Below, in pieces: positions 34,346 through 46,164 of a DNA stretch of 64,000 nucleotides. This DNA is from Perilla frutescens (Eukaryota > Streptophyta > Magnoliopsida > Lamiales > Lamiaceae). A program made the position numbers and the translations under genes. Positions within the stretch are counted from its first letter, which is position 1; every line of letters begins with the position of its first letter. The stretch lies in NCBI GenBank assembly GCA_026008535.1, contig BRKX01000011.1:43508183-43572182 (forward strand), in the 5' to 3' direction. Under the pieces are notes generated by a model. It had not been told where the DNA came from. It saw only the letters and a program-made list of their open reading frames with translations, and did no database searches.

Positions 34346-35090
34346 ATGAGTGCACTGATTTGATGAAGGTCTGACTGGTTGAGTTAATTTTTTTTTCTTT
34401 TCTGCTTCATGTTTTTTTTTTGCTTATTGAAATGTTTGAACTTTCCTTTTGCAGCCGTGCGGTAGAAAAAAGTTACGGGCATTGTATTGTGCTCGGATTT
34501 TACTTTCAGGCACAAACGACTTGCGGTTTGCAGTTCACCAATCTGTGCTGGACTTCATGAACAAGAAGAAAAAATGATGAATTTTGTGATTGAATCATGT
34601 TTTTTTATTGGGATGTTGCTAGATGATAACAGAAACATTGATGTTATAGTTAAGGTTGATCTTTTGATTGGTGGTTTGTTGGGGTTTGGTAGAAATACAA
34701 AATACTATGTTTTTTGTAATTGGTCAGTAAAATACTTTTTGGATATGTTGGGCAAGTTTTTGGAAATGATAAATAGATGGGATGTCTGGATTGTGTTCAG
34801 AATGATGTTATTATATATTTTGTCTATGTTTTTTCTCATTAGAAAATGAGCTTTCTTTGTGAATAATAACCTGATTTTAAAGAAACCCGATTCTTGTTTA
34901 GATATAATAATAGTATAAAGTACAGAGCATAAACGTATCATGCGATAGATGAAAGAGTATCATTTTTATCTTTTTTATAGTGATATTTTGTATGTGTTTT
35001 TTTTTAAAGAATTAAAACAAACTATGATAAATTAATGATTAACAAATCATCGTATGTGAAAAAAAATCCCATCATTAAAAAATATAATTA
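34346..35090. other. AT-rich stretch, no supported gene
   Basis: An open frame on the plus strand at 34487-34849 starts MCSDFTFRHKRLAVCSSPIC. It follows a TTTTGCAG-like site at 34454, but it resembles no family I know. It may be a decayed second gene of the surrounding element or chance. Confidence 0.35.
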
Positions 35091-35320
35091 AAGCAAAACA
35101 TGAGTCTGATAAAATAAAAAGTACCATGTGGTAAGAAAAAAAGTATCAAGTACGATAAAGACATGTATCAACCTCAGGTTAATCTAAAACAATCGTCATT
35201 CCAAGAATTTTTAAAGGAAAGCAAAACATGAGTCTGGTAAAATAAAAAGTACCATGTGGTAAGAAAAAAAGTATCAAGTACGATAAAGACAGGTATCAAC
35301 CTGAGATTAATCTAAAGCAA
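35091..35320. repeat. 129-bp tandem duplication behind the FAR1-type pseudogene
   Basis: Units 35091-35219 and 35220-35320 repeat AGCAAAACATGAGTCTG, AAAGTACCATGTGGTAAGAA and AGTATCAAGTACGATAAAGA with few changes. They contain the same AAGTATCA word as the 33730-34345 array and lie immediately downstream of the pseudogene stop codon. Confidence 0.85.
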
Positions 35321-37843
35321 TCAAGGGTTGGGAGTTTTGGATCCAAACTCATCCAACTCAATTGAATTTGATGTATCACTTGTCTTCTTCTTTCTGCCTT
35401 TCTCAAGTTGCCCTTTAATTCTCTTTTTTCTCCCCTTAGTTGTTGTTTTGGGAGGATCAAGGACACTTATGCATGATGAGGAGACATCGGTGTCCTGTAT
35501 CAAAGTTTCTGTTACATTCAGTTCTTCGACAGCCTCAAATATCTTCTTAGATCTCTCTTCTGTAATCATTCTGGCATCTTCACTTTCTTGAGCCTTGATA
35601 AGTACACTGTAGTACTGCCTTGCCATCTTATGCCTCCAACTATTGAAAGTGATTGTCCCTGCAATCCGATCACCCGAATTTGCAACTTTATCCCACAAGT
35701 CTTTTTTCGCAAATTTCGTCCATCTTTTCATAATATAACGAATGGGTATTTGCTGTACTGAATTACTGTCCAATATTCTCAAGCTATGAGAACACAACAA
35801 TCCATACTCCTCAAATCTTCTACATGTGCAGCTTATGAAATCTTGCCCATGGAAAAAACTCACCCTATGAGCAGTGCCAGCATCATAATTTTGAACATTA
35901 TACACTCTAACTTCAAATTCTTCACCTGACATATTAACAGTTGACGATATAGATTTCAATAGCTCATCCTCAAAATCAGTGAACACAGATAGTGTGTATA
36001 CCTGAGAAGCATGCTTGAGTATTCCTATCAGTGGTATACGCGAGGTTGGTATCACTCTTGAGCATTCAAATTCATCAGCTTGTTCTCGACTTCTCCATCG
36101 TTGGACTATTCTTTTAAAAATTGTGTAGAACTCGTGCAGATTTGTAGCCTTGCTTGCCTTGAATCCGATTGCATTGTTCGTACTCTCACTCCGTTGGGAA
36201 GAAAGAATTCCGACCGAGAAGTAGTCCTTATTGTACGCAGTGCACCATTTTTCTCTCAAGTCATAAAGTCGTGCAAACCAAGTATTGTCTTCCAATCCAT
36301 GAATTGATACCATTGATGTCCAACATCACTCAAAGTCTTCTTTGTTGACACATCTAGTTAAATATCTTTGGAAAGCGTCATTGAAGGCCTTGTTGCCTTT
36401 TAGTCTACCAAAACGGCTTACCGCATTCTGGTACAAATGCCATATGCAGAGTCGGTGTCTTGCATCTGGAAAGACCTGAGCATCATTCTAAAATTTTAAT
36501 ATTTTGCACTACAGGTATCATCTACTAATAAGAAAAGTATCACAGAAAGAGTAACAGGTATACCTTTGACAGTGCATTTGTAATTGCAAGATCTTGATCA
36601 GTGAATATTGTCACCGGACATTTCAACTTCATCGATTTCTTGAAAACCTCAAACAACCATTCAAATGTATCAATCTTCTCATCCGTTAAGAATGCACACC
36701 CAAATATGACATTTTTCTTATGGTTATTGAGTCCAACAAAGGGAGCACAAATCATGTTGTACTTGTTGGTTCTATAGGTGGTGTCAAACACAAGCACGTC
36801 ACCATAGAGATGATAATCTTCACACATCATCGAGTCTCTCCAGAAAACATTGGATAGCCTTCCATCACTATCTAACTTGAATCTATAAAAAAAAAGCTTT
36901 CATCTTCAGCTCCGTCTTGGCATAACATGTCCATAAAACTTTGTGCATCCCCCACTTCAATTTGTTTCATCTTCATTCTGTTCACAAAATTCTAGTGATC
37001 TTTTATCGTATGGCCAACCATATGCTCGCCCCCTGCTTCCTTTACCATGTATTGATAGGAATCATTTCCTTTCATGCCAGAGGAAATCATGTCTTGAATA
37101 AGATCAGCTTTATCACGTGTAATCGATCGATGAGATCTGTGCATGTGACTACATTCTTTTCTGGATAACTCATGGTTATGTTCTTCAATGTGCTCTATCA
37201 CTTCAAGCAACCCATCTCGGCCCCTCTTCACTCTCAATGATGCCTTACAATCTATCCGTGTAATATTTCTTGTCCGTTTTCTCTTTGCTTTTTCGCCGCT
37301 CAAAGTAGATGATGTTGAGCTTTTTTTAAGTCCTTCACTTGAACAAACATAATACTTCTCTATAACAGCATCGGTAATATTGTTCCTTTGAGTATTTTTC
37401 CTGACACTAAAGTCAACCTCTCGAGCATGTAGACAATACAATTCATACATCTCTTGAAAATTTTGTCTCTTGAAACCAATTAGAGAGCCACTGAGGTCTA
37501 ATGTATCATCTGTATTGCATAAAAGTAACAATGATTACATATCAAAGTATCATGATAACTTGAAGTATTGCAAAATAATGTAAAATTTTGCACCTTTTTC
37601 AGGCAATGTAATATTGTGCTCATTTTCATCCACAAATTCTTCATGCTCATCCCCAGATTTTTCAAGTATGATTATATCTACTTCATTCACCACAACAATA
37701 GCATCTACGATACACAAAAGTAAGCTTAATCACCGATCAAATTTTCATATTTATTGAAGTTTTAAAATACAAAATAAGAGTGATTTACTCTGCTCCTTTT
37801 CAGCAACGGATTCTTCAAGCTCATCCCTAGATTTTCCAAACAT
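35321..37843 (-). pseudogene. FAR1-RELATED SEQUENCE/MULE transposase-type gene, four exons, three lesions
   Basis: Exons on the minus strand are 37843-37789, 37704-37594, 37509-36564 and 36475-35321. All junctions are GT..AG and keep phase. Exons 1-2 encode an acidic N-terminus. Exon 3 has the FAR1 zinc-binding DNA-binding domain (SLIGFKRQNFQEMYELYCLH .. EEHNHEL) and the MULE transposase core (VLVFDTTYRTNKYNMICAPF, VTIFTDQDLAI). Exon 4 holds RHRLCIWHLYQNA, then the SWIM zinc finger CTCRRFEEYGLLCSHSLRIL and a Lys-rich tail. Breaks: TAG at 36992-36994, a frameshift in a run of nine T at about 36887-36895, and TGA at 36326-36328. Domesticated FHY3/FAR1 proteins are light-signalling transcription factors. 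The lesions and flanking repeats favour a dead transposase copy here. Sequencing error could explain the homopolymer shift but not both stops. Confidence 0.85.
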
Positions 37844-38157
37844 GGCTATAGGTTGTTCATGCATTTGATATAGTATTCCTTTTCAATCGATTAAAAAAAA
37901 TCAAAATTTCAACTAAAATTGTATAAACCTAGCTACAATAATGGTGAGGTTGAATTTACCTGAATATCAATAAAAAAACGTACTTGTAATTGAGATTTTT
38001 CAATGAATTTCAACTGAATATGTCTTCGCAATTTGTTATCGGTGGCGACGAGCTTCTGTTTTTTTTTTTTTGCAGAGTTTGATCCAAGGCGGCTACTGTA
38101 ATGTTGTTTGCGATTTTCCTTTGACGATTTCTTTCCGGCGCGGAGGAGCATCTCTGA

Positions 38158-38374
38158 TATGAGCATGAAAAGCCTTGAAGAATCTAATCCGAAGCTGCAA
38201 ATACGTGGTCCATTTACACGACTTCGAGCAATACAATTGCAAGGATTTTTCCAAGCATTTGTATGTAAGAAGTTTGAAGATGACAAAGGAATTGAGAGCA
38301 TCCCAAAGATTGCTACTTTGTTAATAATTAAAGATTGGAGATCAAGATTTGAAGAGCAATGCATGAAGAGTTGA
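38158..38374 (+). pseudogene. C-terminal coding fragment of a Ty3/gypsy polyprotein
   Basis: An open frame reading SMKSLEESNPKLQIRGPFTRLRAIQ ends at a TGA at 38372-38374. The RGP(F/I)TR.RA..LQ motif is typical of the extreme C-terminus of plant gypsy polyproteins just before the 3' LTR. Everything upstream of it is missing and is replaced by the FAR1-type pseudogene region. Confidence 0.5.
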
Positions 38375-38385
38375 AGTGCGTGAAC

Positions 38386-39440
38386 CTGTCGGTATGTCCA
38401 AACTGACTAGTTTCGGTCGGTATGCCCATACCGAGTAGTTCCGACACTTGATATTTTTTATCTAGACTATAGTATTATTTTTATTTAATTTAGACTATAG
38501 AAGATCAGATTTTTATTTAATTATTTGAGTAATTTTCATCCATATTGAGATTAGGTTTGACTAGAATTGTATTTAAGGCAATTTCCTACCTTGAATAGAA
38601 TTCTAGTTTAGGTATCTTCCTAGTATAGTTAGAGATCCTTTTTGGATCAATTTTTAGGCCTTTTAGGCTTATTATTTTCGTGCCCTATGGTACTTATAAA
38701 TAGGGGATCTTTGTTTTATTGATATTTTAGACATTATTGATTAAAATTGCTTTTGCATTCAATTTGTGTCTCAACCGTTTAAAGCTTTTGATTGTTTTCC
38801 TCGAAAATTATCATTCTTGAAGCCTAGCAAACTTTGAGTCTTACATCAAAGGAACGTTCTAATTCATACGAAGAATTAGGGTGAACTCGCTACCGAGGAG
38901 TAACTTTGAGATTCGTTTTCGTCGTACAAGATACGCCGGGGATTAATCGGGTTGCAAATCACAACACCTCCATCGTCCAGCCACCATCTTCGACGTCCTA
39001 CACCTTCCATCACGTCCGTGACACTCCCAAGCCTTCAAGACCTGATCGTGTGTCGATCATCAAAGGTTCGGTTCCATTCAGCATAAATTCATCGTGTTTT
39101 CAATTTATACCGTAAGTCCTTCGAACCTCTATCATATCCTATCTACCCTAGCCATTCTAAACCCATTCATCACCATCGATTTACCTTCATCCAAGCCGTC
39201 CATAAACTCGTCCACAACAGCCCTATTTCTATTTGGATTTGTGTTACTTTGTGTGTCATTGTCTATGTATTTTAGTTGAGTCTTAATCGTCTAGATAATC
39301 GAGTATAGATCCCTTACTTCACCGACGTAGTTTCTTTCCTTTGCTTCCGCGTCTTTTGTGTCTCGTTGGTCATTGAGTCCCGGGTCACATCAATCTCCTT
39401 GCGGTGGTTGATCGGAGTGAAATCTCTGTTCAATTCGTTA
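38386..39440 (+). mobile_element. Probable 3' LTR of the truncated gypsy element
   Basis: A TGTCGGTATGTCC start lies 11 bp after the coding fragment. It is followed by an AT-rich U3 with degenerate TAGACTATAGTATTATTT-type words, then TACTTATAAATAGGGGATC (TATA box, about 38692-38710), then a U5-like region. The right border is not defined; about 39440 is a guess from the composition change. A paired 5' LTR is absent from the window. Confidence 0.5.
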
Positions 39441-39902
39441 CCGGCTTCGCCAAGGTGAGAGACTGAAGAGCTCGATTTGTAATTTTTGTTCAGTGGGTTG
39501 CAATAGAATTTTTATTTTTATTTTTTAAGTTTGAGCGACCCAGATCCAAATTGATTTGGGCCGGCCCGTCTGATATATCCAATATATCAGACTAGTGCAG
39601 GTAAGTGTTTCTCATATAAATTAGTCAATTGAGATTGAAATTCAGATATTTACACCATAAAACAACATATTCAATTCCCAGAAAAAGAGAGAAGTAAAGA
39701 GCAAACATGCTTGCTATTAATCATGATACATATATCCTACAAAAAAAGAGGAGGGCAAAATGTAGTGCTGCGAACAGAAATATAAAATATCTTGAGAACA
39801 GATGAAGCGATGGATTTATGAACTACAATACTGTATATGTATTTTGGTGGGGCAGGATAATCTAGAGTTGTTGTAGACTGCATACAGCAGCAGTGGATTC
39901 AT
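39441..39902. other. Intergenic stretch and DRB 3' UTR
   Basis: The sequence GATATATCCAATATATC at 39572-39588 is a short palindrome next to GGGCCGGCCCG. From about 39640 to 39902 the DNA is the likely 3' UTR of the minus-strand DRB gene. Confidence 0.4.
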
Positions 39903-42400
39903 CTACTCTTCCTCTGTTGGTGGCGCCTTCTTTAATGATGATGAAGCTGCAAATGCTGGGATTGCCTGCCTGATGCGTACAGGTGGTGGAGCTGAGAAAA
40001 CGGGCACTGCAGTTCGTATTGTGACAGGCGGAGCAATGCCGCCTTGGTAAGGTGTGGGTGCACATTGTCTGATGACAGCAGGAAAGCTCTGAATCTGTGG
40101 GGATGGCGGTCTACTTGTGTGAGAGAAGAAGGGGAGGATTTTGGATGTAGGCGTGGTGGTAGGAGGTGTTGGAAAAACCATCAAGAATTTATTCTGGAAG
40201 GATGCATTAGGCCTCACCAACTTCTCCTTCAAACGGTAGTTCTGCAATGCCCTTGCTATCCTTATCTGTTCTTGCTCCTCGTTGTTTTCGTGTTCAGATG
40301 GAGAGCTTGCTTCTTGCTGTGCCACTGAGCAAACAAAACAAAACAAAACAACACAACACAACACAACACAACAGCACGTATATTAACAGTGAGACATGGG
40401 ATGCATCGGTATGAGAGCAGTAGTGAACTGACATAGTTTCAAGGAGAGCCAAGCAGCCAGTGCAGCATTCTTCTCAGCTTGCTTTTTGCTCTTTGCAGGC
40501 TCTCCACTAAATATGATTCCAGCAAGCTCCACCGTCCCTCTAAATACGGGCAGGTGCCCTAAACCCGACCTCAATGTCGTGTATTGTGGCAAAGGAGATC
40601 CAACCCTCTGTGCAATCTCCTGCAAGAGGTTCTTATAAACCCCAGTCTCATCCTAAACATAAAACATTTACCATTGCTTCAATAGTATATTCAAACTGCA
40701 AACAACCAATGTCAATGTGTGTATAATAAACTTTCATTGATGCTGAAGCTAAGTATATAGAACTAAGCACATCACTCTTCACATGGCACATGAAAGAGTT
40801 CCAAATTGATTATTGATTGTTTGGCCTCTTCAATTAGCTACAGTCAGCCTACAGAGAGTAGTAGTTCTCACTTCTCAGGTATCAAGACTATATAGTGTTG
40901 TTTGTAGTAATTATATATTGATGAATGTCATTTATGTTTATTTTTAAGAATTAAGATGCATGAATATAATAAAGATTTTTGGTTACAGAGTAAGTCATAG
41001 TCAAGGCCAAGGAGGTGGACAGGCACATGCATGATGCAGAATGCTCTTGTTAACCACATTAAATTGAGGGAGACAACACCATAAATTGTACCCTTTGCTA
41101 GTGCATTTATTTCTTCCATGTGCCATCAAAACAATTATCTTTTTTATTCATCAATTTTAAATCAATTTCTCAAAAGATCTAACCATACAGTACACTCATG
41201 ATGAATTCAAGGAAATATATAAGCGCGCGCGCATATATATATATATGCTAGTCTTCACCTATGTTGAAAATAAATAGTCATCAATTTCAATCATTCATAG
41301 CCTCACAAATCACAACTTAATTATGTGAATTAAACTCCCCCACAAGTGCCTAACACCCAAGTGGTCCTAAAAAAAATAAAAAAAATCAACCCTTCGCTAT
41401 TAAATGAATATATTCGTTCGTTACACGGGAAATTCACCTAAGGACTATTAGTCATAAAAATGAATAATAAATATTGAAAAGACAACAACAATAATAACTT
41501 GAAAATGATTCATACTTGCCACTCCACCTCTTCCTCTATGACTATGGCATATTTATATCTGCATATATTATTATTATTATTATAGGGTAGCTAACACTCC
41601 CATAAATTCCTAATCTAGCACATGCATCACCACTTTCTCCTCTATTTCCACACATTCATATAATCTCACACTTGATACACATCGTGATCTCTACTATATA
41701 TGAAATGCATGAAATAAAATATAAGATTGAAAATCACTATAGGAACACTGAATAGTGGAAATAATTTGATACTGAAGTAAAATGACGAGAGTGCCCTCTG
41801 ATTTGTACAAGTACAAAAATGATCTCAAAAACAGCTGTTATTGAAAGGAAGGCAAAGACCAGATTGATGGTTTGCTTTCCCACATTTATTTGTGTTTACC
41901 AATAATACCCCCAACCTCTTACTTTTCCCACCACGCTTAATCTCAAGTCTAAACATTTGACTTCATTACAGAAATAAATTATTCTTAACCACCGCCATAG
42001 GGGCAGTATGGTCATTTAACCAGTCCCACCAATTTGACCAGCGATTCAAATCATACCGTGCAATTATCACCACCACCTGCCGGCCGGTGAGAGCACCGGA
42101 CACACACACACGCACACACTATGAGATCATTAGAGAGAGAGAGAGAGAACTCACGAGGATACGGGCGGCTAGGGAATGTGAGGGGCCACGGGAGGAGAGG
42201 GAGACAAGGGCTACCTCGGCGGCGGAGTGCTCAGCCTGGCGGAGAGTGGTGCAGTAATTGGGGCTCTCGAAGTTGTCGCCGTTGAAGTTGACGATGGCTT
42301 TGAAGCGCGGCGCGTGGTCTGGACCCTCCCTTATGCTCGTATACGACGGCAGGTTGAAGCAGCTTCTCTGCGCTAGCTCCTGCAGCTGGTTCTTATACAT
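39903..42400 (-). CDS. DRB: Double-stranded-RNA-binding protein, DRB2/3/5 type
   Basis: Three exons on the minus strand: 42400-42155, 40652-40433 and 40324-39903 (stop TAG). Donors are GTGAGT and GTCAGT. Acceptors are TTTAG and CTCAG. The phases fit and give 295 aa. Residues 1-70 form a first dsRNA-binding domain (starting MYKNQLQELAQRSCFNLPSY, with RQAEHSAAEVAL), and residues ~87-153 a second (YKNLLQEIAQRVGSPLPQYT, KKQAEKNAALAAWLSLK). The tail is Pro-rich and ends SSLKKAPPTEEE. The family binds dsRNA and works with Dicer-like enzymes; Arabidopsis DRB2 acts in microRNA production and transposon control. The tail is shorter than in Arabidopsis DRB2 (about 434 aa). Intron 1 is 1.5 kb. I prefer the ATG at 42400 to one 63 bp upstream because the domain starts there and the upstream codons only translate a GA repeat. 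Confidence 0.9.
42132..42148. repeat. (GA)n tract at the start of DRB intron 1
   Basis: The plus strand has AGAGAG for 17 bp. In the DRB transcript this is a CU tract a few bases after the 5' splice site GTGAGT. Confidence 0.9.
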
Positions 42401-42422
42401 CTCTCTCTCTCTCTCTCTCTCT
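42401..42422. repeat. (CT)n tract directly before the DRB start codon
   Basis: The plus strand has CTCTCT for 22 bp. In the DRB mRNA it is a GA tract ending exactly at the AUG. GA-rich leaders are common in plant promoters and 5' UTRs. Confidence 0.9.
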
Positions 42423-42689
42423 AGGATATGGGTTTGAGTTTGAGATGGAATGCAGCGGAGCAACGGCAGATCATTTTTGCAGAATGGTTGTTTCGTTTGT
42501 TATAACATGACTCGACGTTTCCCCCATTTTTTTCTTATATGTACCAAAAATCTATATATAATTTTGTAAAATATATTATTTTTCTGGTTCTGAATTGGGA
42601 TACTTCGCTAAATATATAAGATAATTATTTTGGGAACGCCCTCGTGTATATTTATGGTTCCATAAATATCATAAATTAGTAATACAAAG

Positions 42690-43262
42690 TTTTTATTTAT
42701 ATTACTGATTTTGCTCTTTACATCATAAATTAAAAAAAAAACATAAAAATGAAATATTTTTTAGATTACTTAAATACCATTTAAGTTACTTTTTTACACT
42801 ACATAAAATACTCCAAACTATAAATTTAAAAAAAAAATTAAAGATATTGTCATAACTCATAAAACGTATATCCAAACTCTTTCTCTCTCTTAAGAAAAAA
42901 TTATATTTCTTAAAAGTCTCAAAACCTTTGGTTCACTAACATGTTTTAGCCTAGGTGGAAAACAACAGTGATATTTTAAATGGAAGTTTCTGTTTATACT
43001 ATTAATTTTGCTTTGTACACCGTAAATTAAAAGAAAAAACAAAACTGAAATATTTTTAGATTACTTAAATACCGTTGAATTTACTTTCTTATACTACATG
43101 AGTACTATAAATTTAAATAATAATATAGGATATTGTCATAACTCGTAAAACATATCTCTAACCCCTTTTCTCTCTATAAATTTTTCTACTTCTTATAAGT
43201 GTCAAAACCTTTGGTGCACTAACATATTTTAGGTAGAAAACAACAATGATGTATAAAATGAA
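42690..43262. repeat. ~295-bp tandem duplication
   Basis: Two diverged direct copies, about 42690-42972 and 42986-43262, share TTTTGCT(C/T)T(T/G)TACA, AGATTACTTAAATACC(A/G)TT, GATATTGTCATAACTC(A/G)TAAAAC and TCAAAACCTTTGGT(T/G)CACTAACAT. Right of them AACAACAATGAT (43240) and ATCATTGTTGTT (43274) form a small hairpin. No coding content was found. Confidence 0.75.
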
Positions 43263-43715
43263 AGAAGAAGCAATCATTGTTGTTTCCACCAAAAATTATG
43301 AAATTTCGTAACGTTTATAGATCTGGAAATTGATTCCCGTGGTGAATCGTTGGGAAATTACAATCTGAACAGAATGAAGAGTATTCAAAAACTAGTTTCC
43401 TAACTTGCTAAAGGTGGTTCGGAAATTAATTTTCAAAAATTAATTATGTTTGAAGATCTAACAAACGTTCAGAAATTAGTTTATGAAGCTCAAAAAGAAA
43501 GTCTGAGAAGTGGAGAAATGTAAAGAGCAAAATTAGTAATACAAGTAGAAGAAACATCCTATTTTAAAATGCAAATATAATGAGGATAATTTAGTAAAAT
43601 GGGAAATACAATTATTTATAAATAAAAGTAGAAAAAAGAAGAAATAAAAGAAATGAGAGTAAAAATCTATGTATTTTAATTGAATAGAGCGTAGAGTCAA
43701 ACGTAATTATGATGC

Positions 43716-43746
<31 letters not shown>

Positions 43747-44701
43747 TTTATGAGTTTACAGACCTACATGCAGTTGCGTTTTTTCGTCCTTTTCCATTAT
43801 TTTTGCTTTTTTGGTCTCAAGGAGCACTAACAAATACCAACCATTAAGGAATTCAGTGCTTTCAACTTTATGATTATCTCCTACTACTATTATAATATTA
43901 ATTAACTAAATCGGATTAATTATTGATGTTCATAAATTTAAATAACACAGCAAAGTTTGATCAACTTAGTTGTAGTTAAGTAATAAATAAAAGATTTTCA
44001 ACTTTGTGTTGCGGCCGAATTGAATATTTAAATTAGTAAAGGACAACGTGTATTTTTGAATTTAAAAATCTATGAAAGCACACACACATACTAATATACT
44101 TGCTTACAATCACATCTCAAAACATTTTCGTGTCTTTTGAGTTTGAGCCAAAACTGTACTTAAATACAAAAATCAATATCAACATAGAATATATGAGAAA
44201 GGAGAAATGGAGAAAGACAAAAAATAGTTGGACTATCGTCGAAAAGTCAACGGTTTTAGACACTGAATTTACAGAGACGTGAAAATTTAATAGTAAGATG
44301 TGGTCCATCACCAGCCAATATATTTTTCTTATTCAGATTTTCCTTCCTCAATATTTTATTATTTTAGTCAGTAGCATTTGCGAATTCTTTATCATATATA
44401 GTTGCTATTATTTTAGTATGACACCATTGATCATCAACATTATAACATTATCATCGTTTTAATTTTATGCTCAGGTACCAAACTTAAGCAACTGAGAAAT
44501 TAATCTGCCCAAATCATTAATTGCAAATATATATTATTTTGTTGAAATTTTATTTTTGACCTGTGCTGGGGTGGTTAAGAATATTAACATTTAACACAAT
44601 AGTGCAATGAGAAATTCCAAAACCAAAATCACTATTAATAGTGGGAGAGCCATCATTTTGTGGGGAAAAAAACCGCACCATAGATAGAATATTATCCAAT
44701 T

Positions 44702-44755
<54 letters not shown>

Positions 44756-46164
44756 ATCTTTTCAAGTGAGTAATAATATTGACTAATCTAATGGTTGGAA
44801 TCTAAATGTCACGCTAAATCCCAGACAATGCACTTTATATCCATTTTCGATCCCTTGTTTTTTGTGTTCCAATTTTGAATTTTGACATGCGTGACGGGTG
44901 TGGATGAATGAATTACAAAATTGAAATAAAGAATTTGTGCTTCATCTCCCAACAATTGGAGCACCTAAGACTAGAATGATCAGTGATTGGGTTGGCCAAA
45001 AGTTCGGCCGCCACCGTGGAAAAGAAAAAAAAAAAGGAAGTGGTGTGATTTCGGCAGCAGACCGTTGGTCTCTCTCTTCTCTCTCATTATTTTATTGTTT
45101 TTTTATATTTTGTATTTTTTTATGTATTATTAAAATGAAATATATTCATTATATTTAAATTTTATTGGATACGTAAATTTTATTTGGACATTTGTCTCTA
45201 TTTTATTGGATATGTAGATATAATGATTATTAAAAATAAATATATCTAAATTTTATTGGATATGTAAATTTTATTCGACCACTTGTCTCCAATAAAAATA
45301 AGTATTTAAAAAAATAAAAAATATCAAAATTCGTATTTTTCATTCTCTATAAATAGAGACCATTTTTTTAATGCACATGTTCTTGTTTTGTTTATTTTGT
45401 ACTTTATCATACTGTCTATTTTATAAAAGTTTGTTATTTTATGTTATTACAATTTTCAATAATAATAATTATTTATTTTAATTATTATTAATTATATTAT
45501 ATGTATTAATAAAAGAAAAGAAAAAATAATATATAATGTTATGGTTAGGTGTTTGCTGATAAACTATCAAATTGTATGTTGTTGGATTGGATAAAATATG
45601 GGTGATGTGGAAGAGAAATTAATTAAATATTAATGGTGGTTGCCCGGTTGCGGTGTTTACCCGGTTGATAATAATGGTAGTCTAAGAGACACCAACTTGG
45701 TTGCTGTCATGTCTAACAGAAAAAGAAAAAGTTTATATTTCTAATTCGGTAGATTTTACAGCCTCAAAATCAGGGGAAGATAATATTTAGATGATCACAA
45801 AAATTTGTGCCACGGCTCAAGATCCTCAACCCTAAATTCAATTTCTATGTTTCGAAACTCTATTTTTCACAAAATAGACAACTAACCAGTAACTGTTACG
45901 ATATTTTCACTTTCAAGCAAATGGTACATAAAAATTAACACCACAAGATGAATTGGAATTACCCTACGCCGTTGATTGATTGATATAAAGGTCGTTACAT
46001 AGTCTGCAAATCAAAATGCTACAATTGGAGCTTAACAACCATGGGGAAATCAAACCAGAAAAATAAAATAAAAAATAGGCAAAATTTCATAAGGGAAGCT
46101 CGTAAGTATATTTCTGATGGACGAAGACTAGAATACATGCCAGTGTACAAAATATTTGTGAGAA
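43263..46164. other. AT-rich intergenic stretch with CT and GA microsatellites
   Basis: There is a CT run at about 43715-43743 and a long GA run at about 44705-44755. A diverged TTTTATTGGATA(C/T)GTA unit repeats three times at 45160-45275. The last part (about 46000-46164) is the probable 3' UTR of MON1. The short open frames here are not convincing genes. Confidence 0.45.

Noticed and set aside
34487..34849. 120-codon plus-strand frame
   Set aside because: Hydrophobic, AT-driven composition and no known domain. It sits in repeat-rich DNA next to the FAR1-type pseudogene, so I noted it only in the stretch description.
33120..39610. GGCGGGTCGGGTCC (33125) and GGGCCGGCCCGTCTGA (39568) as terminal inverted repeats of the FAR1-type element
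   Set aside because: Only about 12 of 17 bases match and the similarity does not continue inward, so it is likely chance.
42119..42463. Upstream ATG at 42463 as the DRB start
   Set aside because: The extra 21 residues are mostly a translated GA repeat, while the conserved family start MYKNQLQ lies at 42400.
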